A stretch of 64,000 bases of DNA from Azotimanducus sp965220185 (GTDB taxonomy: Bacteria > Pseudomonadota > Gammaproteobacteria > Pseudomonadales > Azotimanducaceae). Positions 31,064-39,642 of the stretch are shown piece after piece (the stretch's first letter is position 1; every line of letters begins with the position of its first letter). A program made the translations under genes and the position numbers. The DNA is taken from NCBI GenBank assembly GCA_965220185.1, contig OZ244807.1, positions 2,108,001-2,172,000 on the forward strand, written 5' to 3'. The notes under the pieces were generated by a model. The model was not told the origin of the DNA. It saw nothing but the letters and a program-made list of their open reading frames with translations, and did no database searches.

Positions 31064-32015
31064 CGGTCCTGAGCGCCTTCAAGAGGCTTTCCATGTCGGC
31101 TGGCATGGGCGAGATGAACGCCATGTCGTCGCCAGAACGCGGATGCGCAAAGCCGAGCTTGGCCGCATGAAGCATGTGTCTCGTGATGCCTTGACTCGCC
31201 GGCAGGAGCTCGCCGTGCGGCGACTTTGGCAGAATGCCGCGCGCACCGTACTTGCGGTCACCCACCAGCGGGAAGCCAGCATGGGAGAGATGCACACGAA
31301 TCTGATGCGTTCTGCCGGTGCGCAATCGGGCTTGCAATCGAGAGTGGGCTCGAAACCGCTCCGCCACTCGCACGCTTGTGCGCGCTTCGCGTCCATCTTC
31401 GCGCACCGCTTGGCGCGTGCGCTGTGTCGGATGGCGACCAATCGGCTCACAGAAGTCACGGCCTGAGATCATGCAGCCTTCCACGATGGCTTGATATTCG
31501 CGCTGGACGTGCCGCTCGGCGAGCGCGCGGGCGAGTGTCTTATGCGCCAGTCGATTCGCCGCGACAACAAGCAGCCCTGTTGTGTCGGCATCCAAGCGGT
31601 GAACAATGCCCGCACGCGGAAGGCGCTCAAGGCCAGGCCGGTAATGCATCAAGCCGCTGACCAGCGTGCCGCGGACATTGCCCGCGCCAGGATGCACCAC
31701 CAGCTTGGCGGGCTTATCGATCACAAGCACGTCTTCGTCTTCGTAGACGATTTTCAGATCCATGGGCTCAGGTTCGGCATTTGATTCAGCGCCTGAATGG
31801 TCCGGCAGCAAGCACAGACGCTCGCCTTCCTGAACCTTTCGCTTTGGCGCCTCGCGCCTGCCGTCGATGGTCAGGCGGCCTTCACGAATCCACAGGGTCA
31901 GGAGGCTGCGCGAATACTCCGGGAAGAGCGCGCTCGCGGCGCGGTCAAGCCGACACGCGGCAAGCGCTTTGGGTACACTTGCGACCTGTTCTATTCGACC
32001 GCTTTCGGGCATCAT
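31053..32015 (-). CDS. rluD: 23S rRNA pseudouridine synthase RluD
   Basis: A 320-residue RluA-family pseudouridine synthase; RluD modifies helix 69 of 23S rRNA. An S4 domain (R-L-D-R-A-A-S-A-L-F…L-L-T-L-W-I-R-E-G-R-L) precedes the catalytic domain, with the active Asp in G-I-V-H-R-L-D-A-D-T-T-G-L-L-V. K-P-A-K-L-V-V-H-P-G and G-R-T-H-Q-I-R-V-H-L also match. The start is one of two adjacent ATG codons (32015 or 32012); only 4 bp separate it from the divergent bamD GTG. An open frame further upstream lies wholly inside bamD and is not used. Confidence 0.94.
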   Translation of the reverse strand: MMPESGRIEQVASVPKALAACRLDRAASALFPEYSRSLLTLWIREGRLTIDGRREAPKRKVQEGERLCLLPDHSGAESNAEPEPMDLKIVYEDEDVLVIDKPAKLVVHPGAGNVRGTLVSGLMHYRPGLERLPRAGIVHRLDADTTGLLVVAANRLAHKTLARALAERHVQREYQAIVEGCMISGRDFCEPIGRHPTQRTRQAVREDGREARTSVRVAERFRAHSRLQARLRTGRTHQIRVHLSHAGFPLVGDRKYGARGILPKSPHGELLPASQGITRHMLHAAKLGFAHPRSGDDMAFISPMPADMESLLKALRTDAA

Positions 32016-32019
32016 TACT

Positions 32020-33090
32020 GTGACACGCAACTGGCGCAGCCGACACCTTGCCATTTTCCTTGTAGCCGCCACAAGCTTCGGCCTCGCAGGCTGCGAATCG
32101 ATCAGCGGTCTCTGGCCGTTCGGCGATGATGAAAATGAAGAAGTGGCGGAGACGAGCGAGCAGGTGCTGTACCGCAGCGCACAGTCGAGCCTGCGCTCGG
32201 GCAACTACACTTCGGCGATCAGCAAGCTTGAAGCCCTTGAAACGCGGTTCCCTTTTGGCAGCTACGCAGAGCAAGCGCAGCTTGAACTGATCTTCGCACA
32301 CTATATGGCCTACGATCAGGAAGCGGCGATTCGCGCGGCGGACCGCTTCATCCGACTGCATCCACAACACGCGAGCGCTGATTATGCGCATTACCTGCGC
32401 GGCCTCGCGCAGTTCGAGTCGGGGCGAGGCTATATCGACCGCATTGGCACTGCGGCAGTTGCGAATCGCGACATGACAACGGTCGAGGCGGCGTTCGCCG
32501 ACTTCAATCAACTCGTGCTGCGCTACCCCAATTCAAACTATGCGACGGACGCACAAAAACGCATGGTGTACCTGCGCAATCTGCTCGCCGAATCAGAACT
32601 CGGCATCGCCGATTTCTACATGCGCCGAGGCGGATTTGTCGCTGCCGCGAACCGTGCTCGATTTGTCATCGAGAACTATCCGGGTGCGCCGTCCACGCCC
32701 GATGCACTCGTCATTCTCATCGAAGCCAATCACCGGCTCGGACTCAAGGACGCCGCCAACGATGCGCTGCGCATTCTCGCAGCCAACTACCCCAATCACT
32801 CAGGTTTTGACGGCGACGGCAATTTCCTACTCGAAGAGGTTGTTCGCAACCGCGACCGTTCCTGGATCAATATTCTGACCTTCGGGCTGCTAGACCGACC
32901 AGCACCGCCGCCGCCGATCCAGATCCGTCACCCAACTGGCATCGAGATGATCACTGCGACACCTGCCGATGCGGACAGCGATGCTCAGTCAGCAGCTCGC
33001 AAAGAAGCTGCCGATGTCCCGTGGTATCGGCGCATGATTCCGTTCTTAGGAGGCGAACGCGATTCAGAAAGCGACGAGGACGGTTCGTAG
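32020..33090 (+). CDS. bamD: outer membrane assembly lipoprotein BamD
   Basis: A 356-residue lipoprotein of the BAM complex that inserts beta-barrel proteins in the outer membrane; essential in model species. The lipobox L-A-G-C gives the lipid-modified Cys25. Five TPR-like repeats follow, with Y-x-x-A-x-x-x-L-E-x-L-x-x-x-F-P-F and H-P-x-x-x-x-x-x-Y-A-x-Y-L-R-G-L typical of BamD. The C-terminal extension after about residue 290 (P-P-P-P-I-Q-I and an acidic tail) is longer than in E. coli (~245 residues). The start is a GTG (32020) with no clear ribosome site, 4 bp from the divergent rluD start. The R-M genes begin 2 bp after its stop. Confidence 0.94.
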   Translation: MTRNWRSRHLAIFLVAATSFGLAGCESISGLWPFGDDENEEVAETSEQVLYRSAQSSLRSGNYTSAISKLEALETRFPFGSYAEQAQLELIFAHYMAYDQEAAIRAADRFIRLHPQHASADYAHYLRGLAQFESGRGYIDRIGTAAVANRDMTTVEAAFADFNQLVLRYPNSNYATDAQKRMVYLRNLLAESELGIADFYMRRGGFVAAANRARFVIENYPGAPSTPDALVILIEANHRLGLKDAANDALRILAANYPNHSGFDGDGNFLLEEVVRNRDRSWINILTFGLLDRPAPPPPIQIRHPTGIEMITATPADADSDAQSAARKEAADVPWYRRMIPFLGGERDSESDEDGS

Positions 33091-33092
33091 CA

Positions 33093-33923
33093 GTGGTGAT
33101 TCGCAACAAAGGTCAGTCGGGAAGATTACAGCACCAGCAGGAGAAAGGGGGAGGTCCGCTTGGTATATTCGGAGACGAGGCAAGAAAGCACGACGGATCA
33201 ATTGGCTTGGCGATGGAAGCCGTTCGCTTGACGTTAGAAAGATCATTCCCCGAGTCCAAGTTCAGGCACAGAAGCTCGATCTCGAAGACTGAGGTGAATG
33301 AGAAACTGCTCAGCTTGGATTCCAGCCTTGGAAGGGTGCTATTTGTTCAAAAATCAAGTATTAAACCGGATGGCGGGATAATTGAAGTTGTGGATAGAGC
33401 CGGGCGATACAGGGTTGTCCTTATCGGTGAATCGAAGCATCAGGGAAACGACGCTGAGAAGATTAGATTGGGAATCAAGCAAGGCAAGAACAAGAACCAA
33501 GATTTGATGGTAGCTGGAAATGCTATTGAACGGGTTCACAAGAACATTCTTGAATTCAGGAACTACATGATTGATGAAGTTCATTTCCCTTACGTTGTGT
33601 TTCTGCAGGGGTCTAATTTCGCCACCAAGACATTTCATGTCCGCTCGCCAGACGGCAGAAAAGTGGAAATTGCGCATAATGCCGGGAATATGAACAGAAT
33701 AGATCGGGTAACGGCGAGCAGCTTTGGAATGGAGATAAACAAGAACTACTGTAGAAATTCTTACGTCGAACTTAGCGGGAACAAGCAGATGTTGCAGGCA
33801 GCATCTTTGTATTTTCAAGCGGATTCTTGGTCGGTGGACAACATGGCTGAGGTACTTTGGGAAGTTGCCAGCACTTCAATGGAAATCTTGTCAGATGCCT
33901 TGCAAAGTAAGCACGAAGGATAA
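33093..33923 (+). CDS. type II restriction endonuclease, EcoRI/RsrI family
   Basis: A 276-residue endonuclease clearly homologous to EcoRI (277 residues). The catalytic triad is Asp93 in S-S-I-K-P-D-G-G-I, Glu113 and Lys115 in I-G-E-S-K-H-Q-G, each two positions after the EcoRI residues 91, 111 and 113. The recognition loop A-G-N-A-I-E-R-V-H-K-N (Glu146, Arg147) is conserved too, so GAATTC is the predicted target. The start is GTG 33093 (or GTG 33096), with GAGG about 12 nt upstream inside bamD, so translation may be coupled to bamD. The gene is AT-richer and uses AGA/AGG and ATA more than its neighbours, consistent with transfer. The methyltransferase follows after 5 bp. Confidence 0.95.
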   Translation: MVIRNKGQSGRLQHQQEKGGGPLGIFGDEARKHDGSIGLAMEAVRLTLERSFPESKFRHRSSISKTEVNEKLLSLDSSLGRVLFVQKSSIKPDGGIIEVVDRAGRYRVVLIGESKHQGNDAEKIRLGIKQGKNKNQDLMVAGNAIERVHKNILEFRNYMIDEVHFPYVVFLQGSNFATKTFHVRSPDGRKVEIAHNAGNMNRIDRVTASSFGMEINKNYCRNSYVELSGNKQMLQAASLYFQADSWSVDNMAEVLWEVASTSMEILSDALQSKHEG

Positions 33924-33928
33924 CGCCA

Positions 33929-34921
33929 ATGGGTAATAGGTCGCACAGAAACTCAGGTTACAAGGCTTTGAACGCTATGAATCGGGACGGTGTGGAGCAT
34001 TCATCTCTGAATGGCGTGCTTACGGGAGCACCTGACAGGACGCACCACTTTGCGGGAGTTGTTGACTGTTTAGATCTGCTTGCAAAGCTCCCCGACGGAT
34101 CAGTTCAGCTCGTAGTATGTGACCCACCATACAATATCAAGCTTGCAGACTGGGATTGCCTTGAAGATTATCTTGCGTGGGCTTCAGCGTGGCTTCGGGA
34201 GTCCGAAAGAGTGCTTGCGCCAACCGGGAACCTAGTGGTGTTTGGTGGCTTGCAGTTCCAAGGCGAGGCCGGCAGTGGAGATCTGCTTTCGATACTGCAT
34301 CACATGCGGATTGAAAGTCGGATGTTGCTCGTGAATCTGATTGTGTGGAACTATCCAAACGGACAGAGTGCACGGAGATTTTTCGCCAATCGACACGAAG
34401 AAATAGCATGGTTTGGAAGATCATCTAAGTATTACTTCGATCTCGATGCTGTGAGAGAAGCATATGATGATCGAACGAAGGAGCTCTACAAAAGAGATAA
34501 ACGGCTCAATCCAGAGAGTGTCGAAAAAGGAAAGAACCCCACCAACGTCTGGCGCATTTGCAGGTTGAACGGCAATGCTAAGGAGCGGGTAGGTCATCCA
34601 ACACAAAAACCAAGAGAGGTTATTCAAAGGCTTGTAAGGTCGTTGTCTTTTCCCGGCTCGGTGGTGCTAGATTTCTTCGCCGGAAGCGGAGTAACAACCA
34701 AAGTGGCTATTGAGGAGGGAAGGCATAGCATTTGTGGGGACTCGGATGCGGCCTTCGTCGGGTATCTGGAGGCGCAGATGGGACTGCTCAAAACTGAAGG
34801 ACTGTTTTCGACCCGTCCAGAGTTTAGGATTCACTCGGACATTGACCAAGCACTGCCGAACTTTGGAATGAATCGCAAATATAACGAGGGAAATCAAATT
34901 ACCCAAAGCGAAGCAGTTTGA
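33929..34921 (+). CDS. adenine-N6 DNA methyltransferase, M.RsrI-like (beta class)
   Basis: A 330-residue DNA methyltransferase. Motif IV D-P-P-Y-N-I is at residues 65-70 and the SAM-binding motif F-F-A-G-S-G-V-T-T comes near residue 250, the beta-class order seen in M.RsrI and unlike M.EcoRI. H-P-T-Q-K-P and G-D-S-D follow the class pattern. It should methylate the second A of GAATTC and protect the host. It is 5 bp downstream of the endonuclease with an AAGGAT ribosome site; the pair has no visible C (controller) gene. A short hairpin beyond the stop (34990-35002) may end the transcript. Composition is AT-rich like its partner. Confidence 0.94.
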   Translation: MGNRSHRNSGYKALNAMNRDGVEHSSLNGVLTGAPDRTHHFAGVVDCLDLLAKLPDGSVQLVVCDPPYNIKLADWDCLEDYLAWASAWLRESERVLAPTGNLVVFGGLQFQGEAGSGDLLSILHHMRIESRMLLVNLIVWNYPNGQSARRFFANRHEEIAWFGRSSKYYFDLDAVREAYDDRTKELYKRDKRLNPESVEKGKNPTNVWRICRLNGNAKERVGHPTQKPREVIQRLVRSLSFPGSVVLDFFAGSGVTTKVAIEEGRHSICGDSDAAFVGYLEAQMGLLKTEGLFSTRPEFRIHSDIDQALPNFGMNRKYNEGNQITQSEAV

Positions 34922-34989
34922 AAACCGCGAGCGCTTTCGACCACTGTCAACAACAACTCTTTTTTGAGTGGGCTTACTCAACAAGGCTG

Positions 34990-35011
34990 GCAGCAAAGCT
35001 GCGATTTCTTT
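34990..35011 (+). terminator. possible terminator after the R-M operon
   Basis: GCAGC-AAA-GCTGC forms a short stem followed by GATTTCTTT. The stem is only 5 bp, so this is weak; it lies 69 bp after the methyltransferase stop and just before the convergent acuI end. The rest of this intergenic stretch shows nothing else. Confidence 0.3.
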
Positions 35012-35031
35012 ACTCAGCCCGATTGCACTAC

Positions 35032-36024
35032 TTACCCGTGACGCACCACTGCGCGCCCCGCCATGTCACCGGCAAGAATCTGGTCGATCGCATTCGAGAG
35101 CGATTCGAGGTTGATTTCAGTTGCAAGCGCGTGCAAGCCGTCGAGCTGCCATTCGTCGCCAAGCTTCGCCCAGATTCGGCACTTCTCATCACGCGGCAGG
35201 TTGGCCGAGTCGATTCCCAGCAAATTGACATGGCGCAAGAGAAACGGAAACACGGTCGCAGGAATTTCGGCGCCAGCAACGAGTCCGCAGGCGGCAAGGC
35301 TCTTGCCGTATTCGAGCGACTTCAAGAGATTCCACAGTATCTCGCCGCCGACGGTATCGAGCACCCCTCCCCAAGTTGGCTTGCCGAGCATACGATCCTT
35401 GCCCTCAAGGGCTTCTTCGCGACTCATGATGCGCGACGCGCCGAGCGACATGAGCCAATCGCCGCGCTCAGGCTTGCCGCTGACCGCGACCACCTCATAG
35501 CCAAGCTTCGCGAGCAGCATCACGCCGACCGAGCCGACCCCGCCGGTGGCACCTGTCACCACCACCGGGCCGTCGTCCGGAGACATGCCGACCGCTTCGA
35601 GCTTGTCAACACACGAGGCCGCCGTGAAGCCCGCGGTACCGAGGGCCATGGCATCCGCAAGCGTCATGCCACGGGGAAGCGGCAATGTCCATTCGACCGG
35701 CACGCGAATGCGCGTCCCAAACCCGCCCCAAGTGTTCATGCCAAGATCGAACCCTTGCGCGAGCACAGGCGTGCCAGCGGTGAGCGACGGATCGTCGGAC
35801 TCAAGCACGATGCCCGCCGCATCAATGCCGGGCACATGCGGGAAGACGCGCGTCACGCCCGGATTACCAGTGGCCGAGAGGCCATCCTTGTAGTTGAGCG
35901 ACGAGTAGCGCACATCGATCAGAACTGGGTGCTCCGGCAGCGATGCGAGCGGAACATCCACAATCTCGCGACGCAGCGCCCCGTCATCCTGCTTGCTGAC
36001 TTGAAATGCCTTGAAATGTGTCAT
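35032..36024 (-). CDS. acuI: acrylyl-CoA reductase family oxidoreductase (AcuI/YhdH)
   Basis: A 330-residue zinc-free medium-chain reductase. AcuI/YhdH reduces acryloyl-CoA to propionyl-CoA with NADPH, a detoxification step. The N-terminal L-N-Y-K-D-G-L-S-A-T-G and H-V-P-G-I-D-A-A-G motifs, and the cofactor motif T-G-A-T-G-G-V-G-S-V-G-V, are diagnostic, as is L-L-G-I-D-S-A-N near residue 280. ATG 36024 is chosen because an AGGAATCGGGA site precedes it; the open frame extends upstream into sohB without similarity. It follows sohB by 14 bp on the same strand. In marine bacteria it often serves DMSP metabolism, but no dmd or ddd gene is here. Confidence 0.93.
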   Translation of the reverse strand: MTHFKAFQVSKQDDGALRREIVDVPLASLPEHPVLIDVRYSSLNYKDGLSATGNPGVTRVFPHVPGIDAAGIVLESDDPSLTAGTPVLAQGFDLGMNTWGGFGTRIRVPVEWTLPLPRGMTLADAMALGTAGFTAASCVDKLEAVGMSPDDGPVVVTGATGGVGSVGVMLLAKLGYEVVAVSGKPERGDWLMSLGASRIMSREEALEGKDRMLGKPTWGGVLDTVGGEILWNLLKSLEYGKSLAACGLVAGAEIPATVFPFLLRHVNLLGIDSANLPRDEKCRIWAKLGDEWQLDGLHALATEINLESLSNAIDQILAGDMAGRAVVRHG

Positions 36025-36038
36025 GGTCCCGATTCCTG

Positions 36039-37061
36039 TTAACGGGCATCGAATCGTGAGAATAGCTGCGCCGTCGCTTGACCAAACTGTTCCATCAGTC
36101 GTGCCATCGGCGTGCGGTCGTCCACCCACCTCACTTCGAATATGTCGGCGTCAGCTCGGGCGCGCAACAGATATTCATCGCTGGTCACTAGTTCATCGAC
36201 AAGCTTCAGATCGAGCGCACGCCTGCCGAACCAGGTTTCGCCCGTCGCGACCTCTTCTAGCGGCACCTGCGGCCGGTTCTCAGTCAAGAACTGTCCGAAG
36301 AGTTCATGCACATCATCGATCTCCTGCTGCACCTTGCGTCGATGCTCCGGCCTGTTTTCGCCAAAAAGCGTCAGTGTGCGCTTATGCTTGCCTGCGGTGA
36401 TCATCTCGTAATCGACATCATGCTTCTTCAGCAATCGATTCAAATTCGGCATTTCCACGACCACGCCTATTGAGCCGAGCACGGCAAACGGCGCAGCGAT
36501 CAGGTGAGTCGCAACCGACGCCATGAGATAGCCGCCGCTCGCCGCCACCTTATCGACAGCAATGACAAGCTTGGCACCGGAATCGCGCACGCGCTTCAAT
36601 TGCGAGGCCGCAAGCCCATAGCCATGCACCGTTCCGCCGGTGCTCTCAACGCGCACCACGACTTCATCTTCTTCCGTCAGGCCTGTAAGCAGCGCGGTGA
36701 TCTCTCGGCGCAGCTTGCCGACCCGAGATGCTGCAATATCGCCTTCGAAATCGATCACATACATGCGGCGGCGCGGCTCATCGCTCTCGCTACGCGCCTT
36801 GTCCTTCTGCTTTTCGTCGCGCTTTCTCTGCTTCTTGGCCTGTTTCATGCCTTTCTGGCTCACTGCGCCTGCGGCCATGCGCAAAGTGCTCTCAAAATCG
36901 TCGAATTCGGCGTTGAGCCGCGAGACCTCCAAATGACCCTTGCGGTGCCCGTAGTGCCGCTGCATGCGCGCGGACGCCGCATAGCCGGCAATGGCCATCA
37001 ACGCAACCACCACGACAATCGCCTTGGCGAAGAACAACAGAAAGTCGTACAGGTACTCCAT
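36039..37061 (-). CDS. sohB: protease SohB
   Basis: A 340-residue membrane-anchored S49 serine protease. A single N-terminal helix (about 8-28) is followed by a highly charged linker (K-Q-A-K-K-Q-R-K-R-D-E-K-Q-K-D-K) and the SohB N-domain (Y-V-I-D-F-E-G-D-I-A-A-S). The nucleophile is Ser in D-K-V-A-A-S-G-G-Y-L and the general-base lysine falls in the L-L-K-K-H-D region; G-S-I-G-V-V-V-E is the usual intervening motif. No close relationship with a substrate can be inferred. acuI follows, and a terminator for the upstream receptor gene lies just before its start. Confidence 0.94.
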   Translation of the reverse strand: MEYLYDFLLFFAKAIVVVVALMAIAGYAASARMQRHYGHRKGHLEVSRLNAEFDDFESTLRMAAGAVSQKGMKQAKKQRKRDEKQKDKARSESDEPRRRMYVIDFEGDIAASRVGKLRREITALLTGLTEEDEVVVRVESTGGTVHGYGLAASQLKRVRDSGAKLVIAVDKVAASGGYLMASVATHLIAAPFAVLGSIGVVVEMPNLNRLLKKHDVDYEMITAGKHKRTLTLFGENRPEHRRKVQQEIDDVHELFGQFLTENRPQVPLEEVATGETWFGRRALDLKLVDELVTSDEYLLRARADADIFEVRWVDDRTPMARLMEQFGQATAQLFSRFDAR

Positions 37062-37093
37062 TTAGAACAAGGTTCTCCCGATAGATAGAAGAA

Positions 37094-37112
37094 GGGCTGC
37101 CGATGGCAGCCC
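37094..37112 (-). terminator. rho-independent terminator of the TonB receptor gene
   Basis: GGGCTGCC and GGCAGCCC form a perfect 8-bp stem with a 3-nt loop. On the minus strand it is followed by TTCTTCTATCTATC. It lies 29 bp after the receptor stop and 33 bp before sohB. Confidence 0.75.
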
Positions 37113-37140
37113 CTCCCAATAGGCCAGTGCGCTCTTCGTA

Positions 37141-39639
37141 CTACAGCGAGCCGCTGATCTTGAAGAACATGAGAGCGCCATTATGCCCTGCCGGGGCGTA
37201 TCGTGGGTACTTGCGCCCGTTGCCATAGTTGATGGCTTCATCGGGATACTCGTCCAAGATGTTCTCCACGCCCAAAGTCAGCGCGAAGCCAGCGTCGAAA
37301 TTGTATCGAACCAGCACATCGGCAAGGCCGTAGCCACTGAAGTCATCGCCAGCATGGTCGTCGTACCAATCGCCGAAATAGCTATAGCGCAGGACCAGGT
37401 CCCAATCATAGATGCTGGCTTCATACGAGATATTGGCGCGATGCTCTGGCCAGCCGTGCTCAAGGTTCCTGATCGTGCCCGCTGAAATGTTGGACGAACT
37501 GACGACATCGGTCTCCGTGCTGTTCCATGAGACGAGTACATCCGCGCTGCCGGTGCTGGTCTCCCAGCCATGGCTCGCGACGATGTCGATCCCTTTGGTC
37601 TCGGTGTCGAAGTCGTTTGTGAAATAGCGAACGGAAGTAAATTCGTTGGCGTCAGGCACGCCTGCGGAGACGAGCTGCGACTTGATCGCGTCAGTCACAT
37701 CAAAGTTGCCGGAGAGCGCGATGCGATCATCAATATCGATCTGAAAATAATCGACGGTCAAGCGAAAGCCGCCCTCGCCTGCGTAGACAACGCCGAGCGA
37801 CAGGTTCTGGCTCTCTTCTGGTTCAAGCTCGCGACCGCCGAGCGCAACCGCAACCGGATGCGTCGAGCCAATGGTGCCGCGCTCCTCGAACTCGTTGGTG
37901 ACGGCATTGACCACCGTTGACAGATTGCGCGCATTCGATTGACCGGGCGTCGGTGCGCGAAAACCCGAGCCGACTGACGCCCGCAACGCAATGCTTTGGT
38001 TGAGTCTCAAGTGCGTCGCCAGCTTGAAATTGGTGGTGCTGCCGAAGCCATCAAAATCCTCGTAGCGAAGCGCGCCGCCAATGCGCCAGTTCTCAGTCGC
38101 ATCCACTTCCAAATCGAGGTAGGCGGCAATGTTGTCTCGCTTCCACGCGCCCGATGTCGCCGGATTAAATCCGCCAAAGCCGTTCGAGCCGCTCGCGAAT
38201 CCATATTGCTGGTAGGGGCCGAGTTCCCAAGACGCAGTCTCACCGCTGGAAATCTCGAACTCTTCAGTGCGCTTCTCGAAGCCGCCCGCGACATTGAGGT
38301 CGGACGCAGCGCCAATATCTACCGGATAGACCAAGTCCACATTGAAGTTGGTCTCAGTCTGCGTGTATTCGCCAATATCAAAATCTCGCGGACTCGCCGG
38401 GCCGAGCGAGGCGTTGAGCGTATTGCGGTTGAATGCTTCAAGGTTGTTCTCTCCGAGGCTTGCCGACACATCCCACAGGAGGCCGCTGACGTGCTCGCCT
38501 CGAAGTCCGACAACAAGCGAATGGTCGTTGACAGTGGCGCCAAACTCCGGCGTGAAGCCCTGCGGCAGCGTCTCGACGAAGGAAAAGCAGTCGCCATCGG
38601 CGAGCAGACGTTCACGGAATGAGAGGAGATTCGCCGCCGTCGAGTCCACATCGCCGTACTTGGCCGCACAGCCCGCGCCGCCAACGAGGAATTTGTTGGC
38701 ACTGGTCTTGTAGACACCGTTTCGGTTCATCGGGCTGCGGAAGAAAAACGCCGTAGACACCTCGCGCGTCGCGTAGTTGCCGAAGCCGTATAGCGTGGAT
38801 GCCTCGCCTGCGGGCGATCCGAGATTGGCGACGAGCTTCAGGCTTTCCTGCACATCTGGCGATCCCCACGGCTTGGCGGGCACGGCGACGCCCGATATGC
38901 CGAGGTCAATGAGGGCGCTCGCGTGGGCGTGCTGAACACTGCGATCAGTGGGCGCGGACTCGCCGTACTCAAAGCTCAGATTCGCAAAGCCATCGGAAAA
39001 AAGCGGCAGGCCGACATTGCCTGACAGGGTGGTCATGTCCTCGCTTGAGTCCTCGTAGTAGGCACCGTAGCGCGCCTCGAAGCTTGCGCCGTCGGCATCG
39101 TCCTTGAGCACGAAATTCAGTACGCCGGCAATGGCGTCCGACCCGTATTGCGCGGCGGCGCCGTCGCGAAGCACTTCCATACGATCGAGCGCGATCGCCG
39201 GTATCGCCGAAATATCCGGCCCTTGCGCGCCGTTCGAAGCGCCGTTCGAGATCCATTGAATGACCGAACCTCGATGGCGGCGCTTGTTGTTCATCAGCAC
39301 GAGCGTGTGGTCGGGCGCGAGGCCGCGCAGGTTCACTGGCCTTAGAAGCGCCGCAAGGTCGCGCGACGGGTTGTCGCTGACGTGAAACGACGGCACCAGC
39401 GCGCGAATGAGATTCGACATGTCCGAACCGGCCTGATTCTCAAAGTTCTCGGCGCTGATGATGTCCACCGGCACCGATGAATCTTCGATCGATCTCGGCA
39501 GTGCGCGCGTGCCCACGACAACGACTTCTTCGATTTCAACCTGTGGGGACTGCACTTGCTCGGCGCTCGCCATGGATAGCCCCACAGCACATAGCAGCAC
39601 CAGCAACACGCCCATCACGCGATCAGCCATAATCTTCAT
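37141..39639 (-). CDS. TonB-dependent receptor with N-terminal plug
   Basis: An 832-residue TonB-dependent receptor. The signal peptide (M-G-V-L-L-V-L-L-C-A-V-G-L-S-M-A-S-A) is followed by a TonB box-like I-E-E-V-V-V-V-G-T-R, the plug (S-V-P-V-D-I-I, L-R-G-L-A-P-D-H-T-L-V-L-M-N-N-K-R, A-A-A-Q-Y-G-S-D-A-I-A-G-V-L-N-F) and a long barrel ending F-K-I-S-G-S-L. The plug variant L-V-L-M-N-N-K-R is common in receptors of unknown substrate from Xanthomonadales and marine gammaproteobacteria. An AAGGAGG ribosome site sits 9 nt ahead of ATG 39639; the longer open frame upstream is rejected. A promoter (39679-39707) and terminator (37094-37112) bracket it as a single-gene unit. Confidence 0.94.
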   Translation of the reverse strand: MKIMADRVMGVLLVLLCAVGLSMASAEQVQSPQVEIEEVVVVGTRALPRSIEDSSVPVDIISAENFENQAGSDMSNLIRALVPSFHVSDNPSRDLAALLRPVNLRGLAPDHTLVLMNNKRRHRGSVIQWISNGASNGAQGPDISAIPAIALDRMEVLRDGAAAQYGSDAIAGVLNFVLKDDADGASFEARYGAYYEDSSEDMTTLSGNVGLPLFSDGFANLSFEYGESAPTDRSVQHAHASALIDLGISGVAVPAKPWGSPDVQESLKLVANLGSPAGEASTLYGFGNYATREVSTAFFFRSPMNRNGVYKTSANKFLVGGAGCAAKYGDVDSTAANLLSFRERLLADGDCFSFVETLPQGFTPEFGATVNDHSLVVGLRGEHVSGLLWDVSASLGENNLEAFNRNTLNASLGPASPRDFDIGEYTQTETNFNVDLVYPVDIGAASDLNVAGGFEKRTEEFEISSGETASWELGPYQQYGFASGSNGFGGFNPATSGAWKRDNIAAYLDLEVDATENWRIGGALRYEDFDGFGSTTNFKLATHLRLNQSIALRASVGSGFRAPTPGQSNARNLSTVVNAVTNEFEERGTIGSTHPVAVALGGRELEPEESQNLSLGVVYAGEGGFRLTVDYFQIDIDDRIALSGNFDVTDAIKSQLVSAGVPDANEFTSVRYFTNDFDTETKGIDIVASHGWETSTGSADVLVSWNSTETDVVSSSNISAGTIRNLEHGWPEHRANISYEASIYDWDLVLRYSYFGDWYDDHAGDDFSGYGLADVLVRYNFDAGFALTLGVENILDEYPDEAINYGNGRKYPRYAPAGHNGALMFFKISGSL

Positions 39640-39642
39640 CAG

